Shown: positions 16,164-25,672 of the stretch, in pieces
Position numbering within the stretch: position 1 is the first letter of the stretch
Layout: every line of letters starts with the position of its first letter
Assembly (NCBI GenBank): GCA_965242495.1
Contig: OZ251446.1
Location: 3,224,001 to 3,288,000 of the forward strand
DNA: 64,000 nt
Direction: 5' to 3'
From: CBDESN01 sp965242495
GTDB taxonomy: Bacteria > Pseudomonadota > Alphaproteobacteria > MPNO01
Made by a program: the position numbers and the translations under genes
The notes under the pieces: generated by a model
The model's database searches: none
What the model was told of the DNA's origin: nothing
What the model saw: only the letters and a program-made list of their open reading frames with translations

Positions 16164-19100
16164 GTGCGACTATCAGTGATGCCGAAAGGCGTTGAGCACC
16201 ATAACGCAGCCGAGGGAGGCGCTCCGCATTCGACGGTGCGACTATCAGTGATGCCGAAAGGCGTTGAGCACTCCCTCAAGATCGGGTCCACGCTCTACGC
16301 CCTCGGGTGCGACTATCAGTGATGCCGAAAGGCGTTGAGCACTCCCTCAAGATCGGGTCCACGCTCTACGCCCTCGGTGCGACTATCAGTGATGCCGAAA
16401 GGCGTTGAGCACGAAAACAATGGCGTCGCAACCGAACGGGCCGATAGGGTGCGACTATCAGTGATGCCGAAAGGCGTTGAGCACGCCATCACCAAGAAGG
16501 GCGGCAAAGTCCCCGACAAGGTGCGACTATCAGTGATGCCGAAAGGCGTTGAGCACCAAAGGGGCGCATGACGGAAAACCGTTCGGGTTGGGTGCGACTA
16601 TCAGTGATGCCGAAAGGCGTTGAGCACTATCTGTTTGAGCGTAGCGCCAGGACTGCGCGCGAGTGCGACTATCAGTGATGCCGAAAGGCGTTGAGCACTC
16701 CACGACGCAGCACCGGTGGCTCGCAGCGCCAACGTGCGACTATCAGTGATGCCGAAAGGCGTTGAGCACATGGGTCTGTAGGCCATGGCAGACGTTCGCG
16801 TTGGGTGCGACTATCAGTGATGCCGAAAGGCGTTGAGCACCGAAAGAAAGAACGAGCCCGCGCCAGAACCGAACGCGTGCGACTATCAGTGATGCCGAAA
16901 GGCGTTGAGCACCTGCGAATGGGACGTTCGACAGGACGGCGCTGTGGGGTGTGCGACTATCAGTGATGCCGAAAGGCGTTGAGCACCGTTGGACGAGGCG
17001 CGGATACCGGGCAACGCCGCGCTGGTGCGACTATCAGTGATGCCGAAAGGCGTTGAGCACGTCTCGTCCATGGGGGGGTTCTGATCCGCAAGCTGGTGCG
17101 ACTATCAGTGATGCCGAAAGGCGTTGAGCACACGAAAGCGGCCGCTATACCGGCATGGCCGCCGTGTGTGCGACTATCAGTGATGCCGAAAGGCGTTGAG
17201 CACATGGAGAACGACGGATGACCGGCCGCCCGTGGCAGGTGCGACTATCAGTGATGCCGAAAGGCGTTGAGCACCTCGATCTTTTCTGCGGCGGAGGCGG
17301 GGCCGGGGAAGGTGCGACTATCAGTGATGCCGAAAGGCGTTGAGCACCAAAGAGCAGGACATCAAGAAAGAGCAGCTTTACGGTGCGACTATCAGTGATG
17401 CCGAAAGGCGTTGAGCACACCGTGAGGGCAGAGTCGGCGAGTTGGCGCTGCGTCGTGCGACTATCAGTGATGCCGAAAGGCGTTGAGCACGGTTTGCGCA
17501 TGCGCCCTGGCTTGGCACTTCGTACTGTGCGACTATCAGTGATGCCGAAAGGCGTTGAGCACTATATACCGCGGCTGGATGGTCCGGCCGCTTTCTTGTG
17601 CGACTATCAGTGATGCCGAAAGGCGTTGAGCACCGCAGCGCCTCGCGCCGGAACGTCACCGGCCAGTAGGTGCGACTATCAGTGATGCCGAAAGGCGTTG
17701 AGCACAACACGGCCTGGCTGATCGATTTGGCGCGCGAAAAGGTGCGACTATCAGTGATGCCGAAAGGCGTTGAGCACTGACTTCCCGCGGCGACAGCGCC
17801 GGCCGCCTGTTCGGTGCGACTATCAGTGATGCCGAAAGGCGTTGAGCACCTGGTGAGGTCGACGACGCGCGAGGAGGAATACGGCTGGTGCGACTATCAG
17901 TGATGCCGAAAGGCGTTGAGCACTGCTGGAAGCCGCCAACACCTACCATCGGATGCGTGGGTGCGACTATCAGTGATGCCGAAAGGCGTTGAGCACACGC
18001 ACCGGTGATTGGCGAGTATCGCGCGCTGCTGGTGCGACTATCAGTGATGCCGAAAGGCGTTGAGCACTCGCGACGAAGGCTGAGCGTCCCCACCTCCAAA
18101 ATTGTGCGACTATCAGTGATGCCGAAAGGCGTTGAGCACGTGAAAGAGAAAGACACGATCGCCGAGAGGATCGAGCGTGCGACTATCAGTGATGCCGAAA
18201 GGCGTTGAGCACAAAGGCGAGACCTAACGCTTCGGTCGGGGCCAGTGTGCGACTATCAGTGATGCCGAAAGGCGTTGAGCACAATTCATCCAGTTGACGC
18301 GCGGACAGCTTGGCAGCGTGTGCGACTATCAGTGATGCCGAAAGGCGTTGAGCACCATGGAGTTGCGGCGGGCCGACCGCGCATCGCGGCGTGCGACTAT
18401 CAGTGATGCCGAAAGGCGTTGAGCACGGCTTTCGCGACGGGGCGGAAGACGTCCGTTTGTTTGTGCGACTATCAGTGATGCCGAAAGGCGTTGAGCACGA
18501 CGAAGCGACGGTGCTGCTGACCGTGCCTGAGTGGTGCGACTATCAGTGATGCCGAAAGGCGTTGAGCACTTTGGCGACCAGGAATAGGACAGCGGCCCTA
18601 TCGGTGCGACTATCAGTGATGCCGAAAGGCGTTGAGCACACCTAGTGCACCGTCGCAAGCTTTTCGACGGCCTCGTGCGACTATCAGTGATGCCGAAAGG
18701 CGTTGAGCACCAGAATACGGCCTCGCCTCGCCTCACCAGCTGGCGGTGCGACTATCAGTGATGCCGAAAGGCGTTGAGCACGACTTGTCCCACAGATAGG
18801 AGTAGCTCGCGTTGCGGGTGCGACTATCAGTGATGCCGAAAGGCGTTGAGCACCCGGATTCCAGTGGCTGGAAGTACGAGACTGTCGTGTGCGACTATCA
18901 GTGATGCCGAAAGGCGTTGAGCACGATGCCGATCTCATCCATCGTGAGATAGATGCTGAGTGCGACTATCAGTGATGCCGAAAGGCGTTGAGCACGCGAT
19001 CTTGGAATCATCGACGGCGTGGAAACGCCGCGTGCGACTATCAGTGATGCCGAAAGGCGTTGAGCACAAGCAGCGCACGTCGCGGACCTCGAGGAATCTC

Positions 19101-20647
19101 TGTGCGACTATCAGTGATGCCGAAAGGCGTTGAGCACGCGCTGCTCGCCGCCGGCGTCGGGCAGCGGGAAGCCGGTGCGACTATCAGTGATGCCGAAAGG
19201 CGTTGAGCACAGATCGGGGAAGCGGCCTGGACGGAGGCGGTCGACGGTGCGACTATCAGTGATGCCGAAAGGCGTTGAGCACTCGATCGTCGCCGTCTGT
19301 CCGATCAGCACCTGCGGTGCGACTATCAGTGATGCCGAAAGGCGTTGAGCACAAACCGGCCGCGGCGGGGACCGGCCGCACCGTCGCCGGTGCGACTATC
19401 AGTGATGCCGAAAGGCGTTGAGCACACCATCCGACGGGAGATCTCGGTCTCGACGAGCCCGGTGCGACTATCAGTGATGCCGAAAGGCGTTGAGCACCAA
19501 ATCTTGATCAGGATGCGCGACGACGCTGGTGGTGCGACTATCAGTGATGCCGAAAGGCGTTGAGCACAACTCGTTCACGTAGAAATACGCCGAACCGGGC
19601 TGTGTGCGACTATCAGTGATGCCGAAAGGCGTTGAGCACCCCAAGGCAATCGAATCTTGATGCCGTCTTCCGCTTGTGCGACTATCAGTGATGCCGAAAG
19701 GCGTTGAGCACGCTATTTGATCGTTCGGCGCTGTCCCGGATTCACGGTGTGCGACTATCAGTGATGCCGAAAGGCGTTGAGCACATGTTCCGTCCCTCTA
19801 CCAGCCGGCCGCAGATAGCCGGTGCGACTATCAGTGATGCCGAAAGGCGTTGAGCACCCAGCCCGCGACCAACGGCCCCGCCCCGCGCCTCGAGTGCGAC
19901 TATCAGTGATGCCGAAAGGCGTTGAGCACAGCATCTTCGACGACATCGGCAAGGCAGTCGGGCAGGTGCGACTATCAGTGATGCCGAAAGGCGTTGAGCA
20001 CGGTCAGGTATCCGCGGCGATAGAGGATGACCGTTCCCGGTGCGACTATCAGTGATGCCGAAAGGCGTTGAGCACGTGATGGCGAGACTCGAAGGCAAGA
20101 GCGACCTCGTGTGCGACTATCAGTGATGCCGAAAGGCGTTGAGCACATTCCGGTCACGTTCGCGCCGGTACCATCGCCAGTGTGCGACTATCAGTGATGC
20201 CGAAAGGCGTTGAGCACAAGAACAGAACTTCGGGGGAGATCCCGTTGGAAGCGTGCGACTATCAGTGATGCCGAAAGGCGTTGAGCACAGAAAGCGAGCT
20301 CGTCGCCCCGAACCCGGGGCCTTGTGCGACTATCAGTGATGCCGAAAGGCGTTGAGCACGCCGCATGTCGAAGCGCGCGCGCGAACAGATATCGGTGTGC
20401 GACTATCAGTGATGCCGAAAGGCGTTGAGCACGGCCTGTCCGCCGAGCAGTCCGGCGGCGCGTTGACGGTGCGACTATCAGTGATGCCGAAAGGCGTTGA
20501 GCACGCTATTTGATCGTTCGGCGCTGTCCCGGATTCACGGTGTGCGACTATCAGTGATGCCGAAAGGCGTTGAGCACCGTGGCCCGCGACGCCGCGGAAC
20601 CGCTCGGCGAAGTGCGACTATCAGTGATGCCGAAAGGCGTTGAGCAC
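16164..20647 (+). CRISPR. CRISPR array: 63 repeats of 36 bp, 62 spacers of 34-38 bp
   Basis: Repeat starts were read one by one from 16164 to 20612, giving 63 copies and 62 spacers, with a mean period of about 72 bp. The repeat begins GTGCGACTATCAGTGATGCC and ends GAAAGGCGTTGAGCAC. I see no variant copy, not even the last one. The interior forms a 5-bp stem (ATGCC with GGCGT, one G-T pair) around a GAAA loop in the + orientation. Cleavage below the stem leaves the 8-nt handle TTGAGCAC, so transcription is inferred to be on the + strand from the cas2 side. Spacers 2 and 3 (16272-16306, 16343-16376) are the same sequence apart from one base of length. Spacers 50 and 61 (19712-19748, 20505-20541) are identical. 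Confidence 0.98.
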
Positions 20648-20755
20648 TTGAGACGGCCCCGCGATCATCGACGGACCAGACACCGGCTACGCCGTGGCCC
20701 CGGCTCGCGGCTCGCGGTCGACGGCTACGGCGACTTCGTGGTGGCCCGCAAGTGA
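20648..20755 (+). pseudogene. Remnant of hydantoinase A (HyuA)-type 3' end
   Basis: Nine bases after the last repeat the + strand reads GPAIIDGPDTGYAVAP; after a one-base frame change it continues RLAVDGYGDFVVARK and stops at 20753-20755. This is the usual ending of HyuA/N-methylhydantoinase subunits (GPAIIEE...PPGW...VDRYG). The intact copy at the end of this window shows the same pattern (DGPAIIEEAGGTTVAPPGW). The rest of the gene is absent, so the array or its rearrangement appears to have replaced it. The frame change plus the missing body make it non-functional. Confidence 0.6.
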
Positions 20756-20874
20756 CAAGTAAGCAGCAGGCGCTGCGAGTTTCCCCGCGTCCGCGCTTAC
20801 GAGATTCCCCCGAACCGCCGATTCGACCCGGACGGGTCGGGCGCGATCGTGTAGGCTCGCCGCAGGAGGTCATC

Positions 20875-21909
20875 ATGCCCGACGTCACCCCCGCGACGCC
20901 GACCGGCGAGCGCTGCGTCACTTCCTACCCGGCGCGGCGCGCCTATCGGCCGGGAGTCGTCTATCCCCCGGAGATCGACACCGTCGCCGGCGCGATCGAC
21001 ATCCACTGCCATGCCCATGCCGGGCAGCAGGATGCGCTGGCGCTGGGGAAATACGCCTCCCGCTGCGGCATGCGCGGCCTGTTGTTCAAAACCATCGACT
21101 CGGCCGGCGACGACGCCGCGGCGGTGCGCGCGGTCGCCGACGAGCTCGCCCGCTGGGGCGACGCCGAGGGCGTCCGCCCGGTCGAATGCTGGGCCGGCGC
21201 GCTGGTGTCGGCGGACGACCGGCCGCCCTCGGCCGCCTGGGTCGAGGAGCGGATCGACGCCGGGACCGCCGCGATCTGGCTCCCGGTCTTCAACCACGCC
21301 AACACCTTGCACAAGGTCGGCGGCAGGTCGATCTGGTGGGATCCCGCCGCCGGTCCCGACGACCACACCCCGCCGCTGCCCTGGGACGAGGCGGTAGCGA
21401 TCGGGCATTACCTGCTCGACGAGGGCGGCGCGCTCCGGCCGGAGGTGCGGGAGATCGTCCGCATCGTCGCCGACCGAGACGTGGCGCTGTTCTTCGGCCA
21501 CGCCACCCATAAGGAGATTTTCCTGCTGGCGGAGGAGGTCGAACGGCTCGGCTTCGACCGCGCCGTGGTCGACCACCCCTACAGCCCGTTCGTCGATCTG
21601 AGCATCGCGCAGATGAAGCAGCTCGCGGCCGCGGGCGTCACGCTCAACTTCACCTACGACGAGCTCTCGCCGCTGCTGGGGGTGGACCCGGCGAAGATGT
21701 ATGCGGCGATCCGCGCGGTCGGCGTCGGGCATTTCACCCTGTCGAGCGATGCGGGCGAGCCGTTATTCCCCAACTCGGTGGAGTGCATCCGGCTCATCCG
21801 GGGTTATATGGAGGCGTTCGGCCTCGACGCGGACGAGCTCCGCCTCGTATCGGCGGTCAACCCGGCCAAGGTCGTGGGTCTCCGCTCGGGCCTCGACCGG
21901 GCCGCCTGA
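20875..21909 (+). CDS. DUF6282 family protein (amidohydrolase-like)
   Basis: 344 aa. ATG 20875 follows a perfect AGGAGGT at the right distance. The sequence has the metal-dependent hydrolase pattern: IDIHCHAH near residue 44 supplies two metal-type histidines, FFGHATHKE near 207 and VDHPYSPF near 232 further histidines, and LSSDAGEPLFPN near 290 the terminal aspartate. This agrees with the DUF6282 family, related to amidohydrolases, with no established substrate that I know of. It heads a same-strand run with the MetE-like and ring-opening amidohydrolase genes, 28 nt and then 1-nt overlap apart, so all three are probably one operon. A hydrolytic role in catabolism is inference. Confidence 0.78.
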   Translation: MPDVTPATPTGERCVTSYPARRAYRPGVVYPPEIDTVAGAIDIHCHAHAGQQDALALGKYASRCGMRGLLFKTIDSAGDDAAAVRAVADELARWGDAEGVRPVECWAGALVSADDRPPSAAWVEERIDAGTAAIWLPVFNHANTLHKVGGRSIWWDPAAGPDDHTPPLPWDEAVAIGHYLLDEGGALRPEVREIVRIVADRDVALFFGHATHKEIFLLAEEVERLGFDRAVVDHPYSPFVDLSIAQMKQLAAAGVTLNFTYDELSPLLGVDPAKMYAAIRAVGVGHFTLSSDAGEPLFPNSVECIRLIRGYMEAFGLDADELRLVSAVNPAKVVGLRSGLDRAA

Positions 21910-21937
21910 GGCCGCCGGCGGCGGAAAGGAGGCGAAG

Positions 21938-23119
21938 ATGCAAGGAAACCCCGACCGGATCCTGACGACGCATATCGGCAGCCTGCCGCGGCCCGCCCCG
22001 CTGCTCGACATGATGAAGGCGAAGCATGTGGGCGAACCCTATGACGAGGACGCCTATCGGGCGGCGATTCGCGAGGCGGTCGCCGACGTCGTCCGCCGCC
22101 AAGCCGGGCTCGGCATCGACGTCGTCGCCGACGGCGAGATGTCGAAGCCCGGCTTCTACGTCTATGTCGAGGAGCGGTTGGCCGGGTTCGAGGTTCGGCG
22201 CGACGAAGGCCATGGCCTGTTCGCCGCCGAGGTGGCGTCCTTCCCCGAGTATTACGAAGCCTATTTCAAGCGCGCGATGTTCGGAGGAATGGTGGTCCCG
22301 ATGTTCCGCATGCGCTGCGTCGGCCCGGTCGGCTACAAGGGCGAGGCGCTGCTGCGGCGGGACCTCGACAATCTGAAGGCGGCCCTCGACGGCGTGGCCT
22401 GCGCGGACGCCTTCGTCCCGGCCACCTCCCCCGCCGGCGTCGGCTACAACGCCTATTACCCGACCGAGGAGGAGTACGCCCACGCGGTCGCCGAGGCGCT
22501 CCGAGTCGAGTATCTCGCGATCGTCGACGCCGGCTTCCTGCTGCAGATCGACGACCCGTTCCTGTGCGATACGCTGGTGGACGCCAGGCTCGACGACGCG
22601 GGCAAGCGCCGCCGGGCAGAGATCTACATCGAGGCCGTCAATCACAGCCTGCGCGGCATCCCGCAGGACCGCATCCGCTACCATACCTGCTACGGCATCA
22701 ACGAGGGGCCGCGTATCCACGACGCGCCGATGGCGGAGGTCGCCGGATACATGCTCGGATTCGACGCCGGCAGCTATTCCTTCGAGGCGGCGAACCCCCG
22801 CCACGAACACGAATACCGCATCTGGGAGGACATCGACCTCCCGGACGGCAAGGCGCTCATCCCCGGCGTGATCACCCATGCCAGCAACATCGTCGAGCAT
22901 CCGGAACTGATCGCCGAGCGCCTGGAGCGCTATGCCCGGCTGGTCGGGCGCGAGAACGTGCTCGCCGGGGCGGATTGCGGTTTTTCCTCGCAGGCGATGT
23001 ACCATACCGAGGTGCATCCGAGCGTCATCTGGGCCAAATTCGAGGCCATGGCGGAGGGCGCGCGGATCGCGACGCGGCGTCTGTGGCGACGCGGTCGGAC
23101 GGAACGGGAGGAGTCGTGA
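21938..23119 (+). CDS. MetE C-terminal-like (cobalamin-independent methionine synthase II family) protein
   Basis: 393 aa, ATG 21938 after AAAGGAGG. It matches the catalytic C-terminal barrel of cobalamin-independent methionine synthase: TTHIGSLPRP at the N-terminus, the HTCYG zinc motif near residue 248, and the last zinc cysteine in GADCGFSS near 347. Stand-alone copies of this domain are common in alphaproteobacteria and many are not methionine synthases; they may be C-S or C-N lyases or methyltransferases acting on small catabolites. Location between DUF6282 and an AtzD-type hydrolase suggests such a catabolic role rather than methionine supply. A second such gene lies at 36621. Confidence 0.85.
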   Translation: MQGNPDRILTTHIGSLPRPAPLLDMMKAKHVGEPYDEDAYRAAIREAVADVVRRQAGLGIDVVADGEMSKPGFYVYVEERLAGFEVRRDEGHGLFAAEVASFPEYYEAYFKRAMFGGMVVPMFRMRCVGPVGYKGEALLRRDLDNLKAALDGVACADAFVPATSPAGVGYNAYYPTEEEYAHAVAEALRVEYLAIVDAGFLLQIDDPFLCDTLVDARLDDAGKRRRAEIYIEAVNHSLRGIPQDRIRYHTCYGINEGPRIHDAPMAEVAGYMLGFDAGSYSFEAANPRHEHEYRIWEDIDLPDGKALIPGVITHASNIVEHPELIAERLERYARLVGRENVLAGADCGFSSQAMYHTEVHPSVIWAKFEAMAEGARIATRRLWRRGRTEREES

Positions 23120-24219
23120 TGCGGGTCGGCGCTTTCAAGGTGGGCATGCGCGCCCCCGACGACGTATCCGCCGCCCGGTCGCTGCTCGACCGGGGCGCGT
23201 TCGACGCCGGCGACGTGGTCGCGATCCTGGGCAAGACCGAGGGGAATGGCGGCGTCAACGACTACACGCGCGCTCTCGCCACGCTGCGCTTCCAGCATCT
23301 CCTGGCCGAACGGTCCGGCCGGCGCGTGTCCGATCTCGCCAACCTGCCCATCATCTGGTCGGGCGGTACCGAAGGGGCGATGAGCCCGCACGCTACGATC
23401 TTCGTCAAGGCGTCCGACGGTCCGTCCGCCGACGGCGGGAAGGGGCTCGCGGTCGGCACCGCCTGCACGGAAGACATGAAGCCCGAAGAGTTCGGGACCC
23501 TGGTCCACGCGCGCTCGGCCGCGGCCGGCGTCCGTCGGGCGATCGCGGATGCGGGCATCGACGATCCCGCCGACGTCCATTTCGTCCAGATCAAGACAGG
23601 CGCCCTCACCAGCGAACGGATCAACGACGCCCTGTCGCGCGGGAAACGAGTGGTCACCAAGGACACCTACGGGTCGATGTCCTATGCCCGCATCGTCGCC
23701 GCGCTCGGAATCGGCGTCGCGACCGGCGAGATCGACGAGGCGCGCCTCGACGACGACGTGCTGGGCCGGGACATGTCGGTCTATTCCGACGTGGCCTCGA
23801 CCTCCTCGGGGACCGAGTTGATGAACTGCGAGATCATCGTGCTGGGGAATTCCGCCGGATCGTCCAGCGACTTCGTCATCGGCCACGCGGTCATGCAGGA
23901 CGCCATCGACGCGGGCGCCGTGCGCAGAGCTCTCGCCAGCGTCGGGCTCGAAGCCGATCCGGAGCTGGACGATGCCGGCCGCGCGCGCCTGGTCAACGTC
24001 TTCGCCAAGTGCGAGCCCGGCCCCGACGGCGCCACGCGCGGGCGGCGTCACGTGATGTTCGACGATTCCGACGTGAACTATACGCGCCACATCCGGGGCG
24101 CCGTCAACGCGGTGATCGCCTCGGTGACCGGCGACGCAATGTGCTACGTCTCGGCCGGGGCGGAGCATCAGGGTCCGCCGGGCGGCGGGGTGGTCGCGGC
24201 GCTCGCCCGCAAGGCCTGA
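23119..24219 (+). CDS. Ring-opening amidohydrolase (cyanuric acid hydrolase/barbiturase family)
   Basis: 366 aa, the usual length for AtzD/TrzD/barbiturase enzymes, which open cyanuric acid or barbiturate rings. The three repeated subdomains are visible. SGGTEGAMSPH lies near residue 81, TYGSMSYAR near 185, STSSGTELMNCEIIVLGNSAG near 230, and the third-domain AEHQGPPGGG at the C-terminus; each carries the family serine/glycine turn. ATG 23119 overlaps the previous stop by 1 nt. The family's known substrates are cyanuric acid and barbituric acid. Which applies is not decidable from motifs I can see. The neighbours DUF1116 and FdrA suggest the product passes to a carbamoyl-transferring step. 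Confidence 0.9.
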   Translation: MRVGAFKVGMRAPDDVSAARSLLDRGAFDAGDVVAILGKTEGNGGVNDYTRALATLRFQHLLAERSGRRVSDLANLPIIWSGGTEGAMSPHATIFVKASDGPSADGGKGLAVGTACTEDMKPEEFGTLVHARSAAAGVRRAIADAGIDDPADVHFVQIKTGALTSERINDALSRGKRVVTKDTYGSMSYARIVAALGIGVATGEIDEARLDDDVLGRDMSVYSDVASTSSGTELMNCEIIVLGNSAGSSSDFVIGHAVMQDAIDAGAVRRALASVGLEADPELDDAGRARLVNVFAKCEPGPDGATRGRRHVMFDDSDVNYTRHIRGAVNAVIASVTGDAMCYVSAGAEHQGPPGGGVVAALARKA

Positions 24220-24246
24220 CGCCCGTCGTCTCCCGGACCGTCGCGG

Positions 24247-25668
24247 TCATCCGGTCGGCGACGGGCGCTCCATCTCGTCCGCGAGCGCGGCGACCGCCTG
24301 GACGAAACAGTCGAGCGGCGCGCGGGTGAGGCCCGCGCCCACTTGGCCTATCCCCGGCTCCCGATGCGCGATCCCGGTATTGATCGCGGGCAGGATGCCC
24401 GTGTCCACGACTTTGCGCGCGTCGATCCCCGCCGCGGCGCCGGCGAACTCGAGCGAGGGCAGCGTGAAGGCGTCGTTGCTGCCGATCGCGATCTGGCGCA
24501 TCTCGCGGCTGTTCGTCCGCGCTTCGCCGGCGCTGCCGCCGACGAACTGGACGATGGCGGGCGCCGCCGCCATCGAGAAGCCGCCGAGCCCGGCGGTCTC
24601 GGTGATCGTGCTGTCGCCCAGGTCGGGGTTGGCGTCGGCCGGCCCGTAGCCGGGGAAGAACAGGCCGTTCACGGCGGGCGCCGGCGCCTCGAACCAGCGC
24701 GCGCCCATACCGCTCACGCGGATGCCGAAGCGGACGCCGTTGCGCGCCATGGCGGTCACCATGCTGCTGCCGGCCACGCCGTGGGCCGCGTCGAGCATCG
24801 CCTTGCATGCGGCCATGGAGAGGTTGAGGAAGAAATGGTCGTTGCCGGTGAGGAAACTCGCGACCCGGGTCAGGTCGCCGGCGGGGAGGCCGGTCTCCAG
24901 CAGCGCCGGAACCAGGCGCCGGAACAGGAGCGAAGTCGCGGCCACGTTCCGGTTGTGCAGCTCGTCGCCCATATGCAGCGCCTGGCCGATCAGCGGCTTG
25001 AGTTCGATCCCGCCGAGACGATCCACCGCCGCGCCCAAGGCGGGCGCGAGCGCGTCCCGCATCCAGGCGAGGCGGGCGAGCGCCTCGGCCCCGTTGGCGC
25101 CGTAGCGGAGCACCTTGCCCAGCCCCTCGTTGAGGGTGCAATAGGCGCGGTTGCCGTGCTCGGCGTTCTCGACCACCCAGACCGGCATCGACGGCGTCAA
25201 CAACCCGGCCATCGGTCCCACCGCGTCGTGGTGATGGCACGGCGCGAAGCGGATCTCCCCGCGCGCGGCCAGCGCCTCCGCCGCGCCGATATCCGCCGCC
25301 CAACCCTCGTGGACGATGGCGCCGAGAACGCCGCCTCGCATCGGCCCGCACATCTCCTCCCAGGCGATCGGAGGCCCGGCGTGCAGAATCGTCCGGTCGG
25401 CGAGGCCCGGGACCGCGTCGCGCGCGGCGGCGAGGCTGGTCAGCACCGGCCGCGCGGCGAGATAGCGGCCGAACGCGCGGCGGTTCGCGGCTTCGATCCG
25501 CGGGTGGGCGGTAATCGCGGCGAGCCGGCGGCCGATGCTGGCGTCCCCGGCCGCGGGCGGGCGCCAGTCCACATGCGCCGCCTTCGCCCCCGCGCCGATG
25601 ATCGGCGGGGCGAACGACGCCAACCCGACGTTGATCACGCCGGACTTGGCCGCCGGGAGGCCGACCAT
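24247..25668 (-). CDS. DUF1116 family protein (YlbE/AllG-like)
   Basis: 473 aa. DUF1116 proteins such as E. coli YlbE (AllG) act with FdrA (AllF) and YlbF (AllH) as an oxamic transcarbamylase in anaerobic allantoin use. The conserved segments here are RFAPCHHHDAVGPMAGLLTPSMP near residue 140, NEGLGKVLRYGANG near 180, GDELHNRNVAATSLLFR near 235, and the C-terminal VDTGILPAINTGIAHRE. ATG 25668 lies 4 nt after the fdrA stop, so the pair is translationally close. It is convergent with the ring-opening amidohydrolase. No AllH-type (DUF2877) gene and no carbamate kinase is seen in the window, so the pathway is incomplete or differs. Confidence 0.85.
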   Translation of the reverse strand: MVGLPAAKSGVINVGLASFAPPIIGAGAKAAHVDWRPPAAGDASIGRRLAAITAHPRIEAANRRAFGRYLAARPVLTSLAAARDAVPGLADRTILHAGPPIAWEEMCGPMRGGVLGAIVHEGWAADIGAAEALAARGEIRFAPCHHHDAVGPMAGLLTPSMPVWVVENAEHGNRAYCTLNEGLGKVLRYGANGAEALARLAWMRDALAPALGAAVDRLGGIELKPLIGQALHMGDELHNRNVAATSLLFRRLVPALLETGLPAGDLTRVASFLTGNDHFFLNLSMAACKAMLDAAHGVAGSSMVTAMARNGVRFGIRVSGMGARWFEAPAPAVNGLFFPGYGPADANPDLGDSTITETAGLGGFSMAAAPAIVQFVGGSAGEARTNSREMRQIAIGSNDAFTLPSLEFAGAAAGIDARKVVDTGILPAINTGIAHREPGIGQVGAGLTRAPLDCFVQAVAALADEMERPSPTG

Positions 25669-25672
25669 CGGG

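Noticed and set aside
16164..20647. Many long open reading frames across the array, with repeated peptides such as VRLSVMPKGVEH or CSTPFGITDSRT
   Set aside because: The repeat is 36 nt, a multiple of three, and lacks stops in several frames. The frames are artefacts of the CRISPR repeats.
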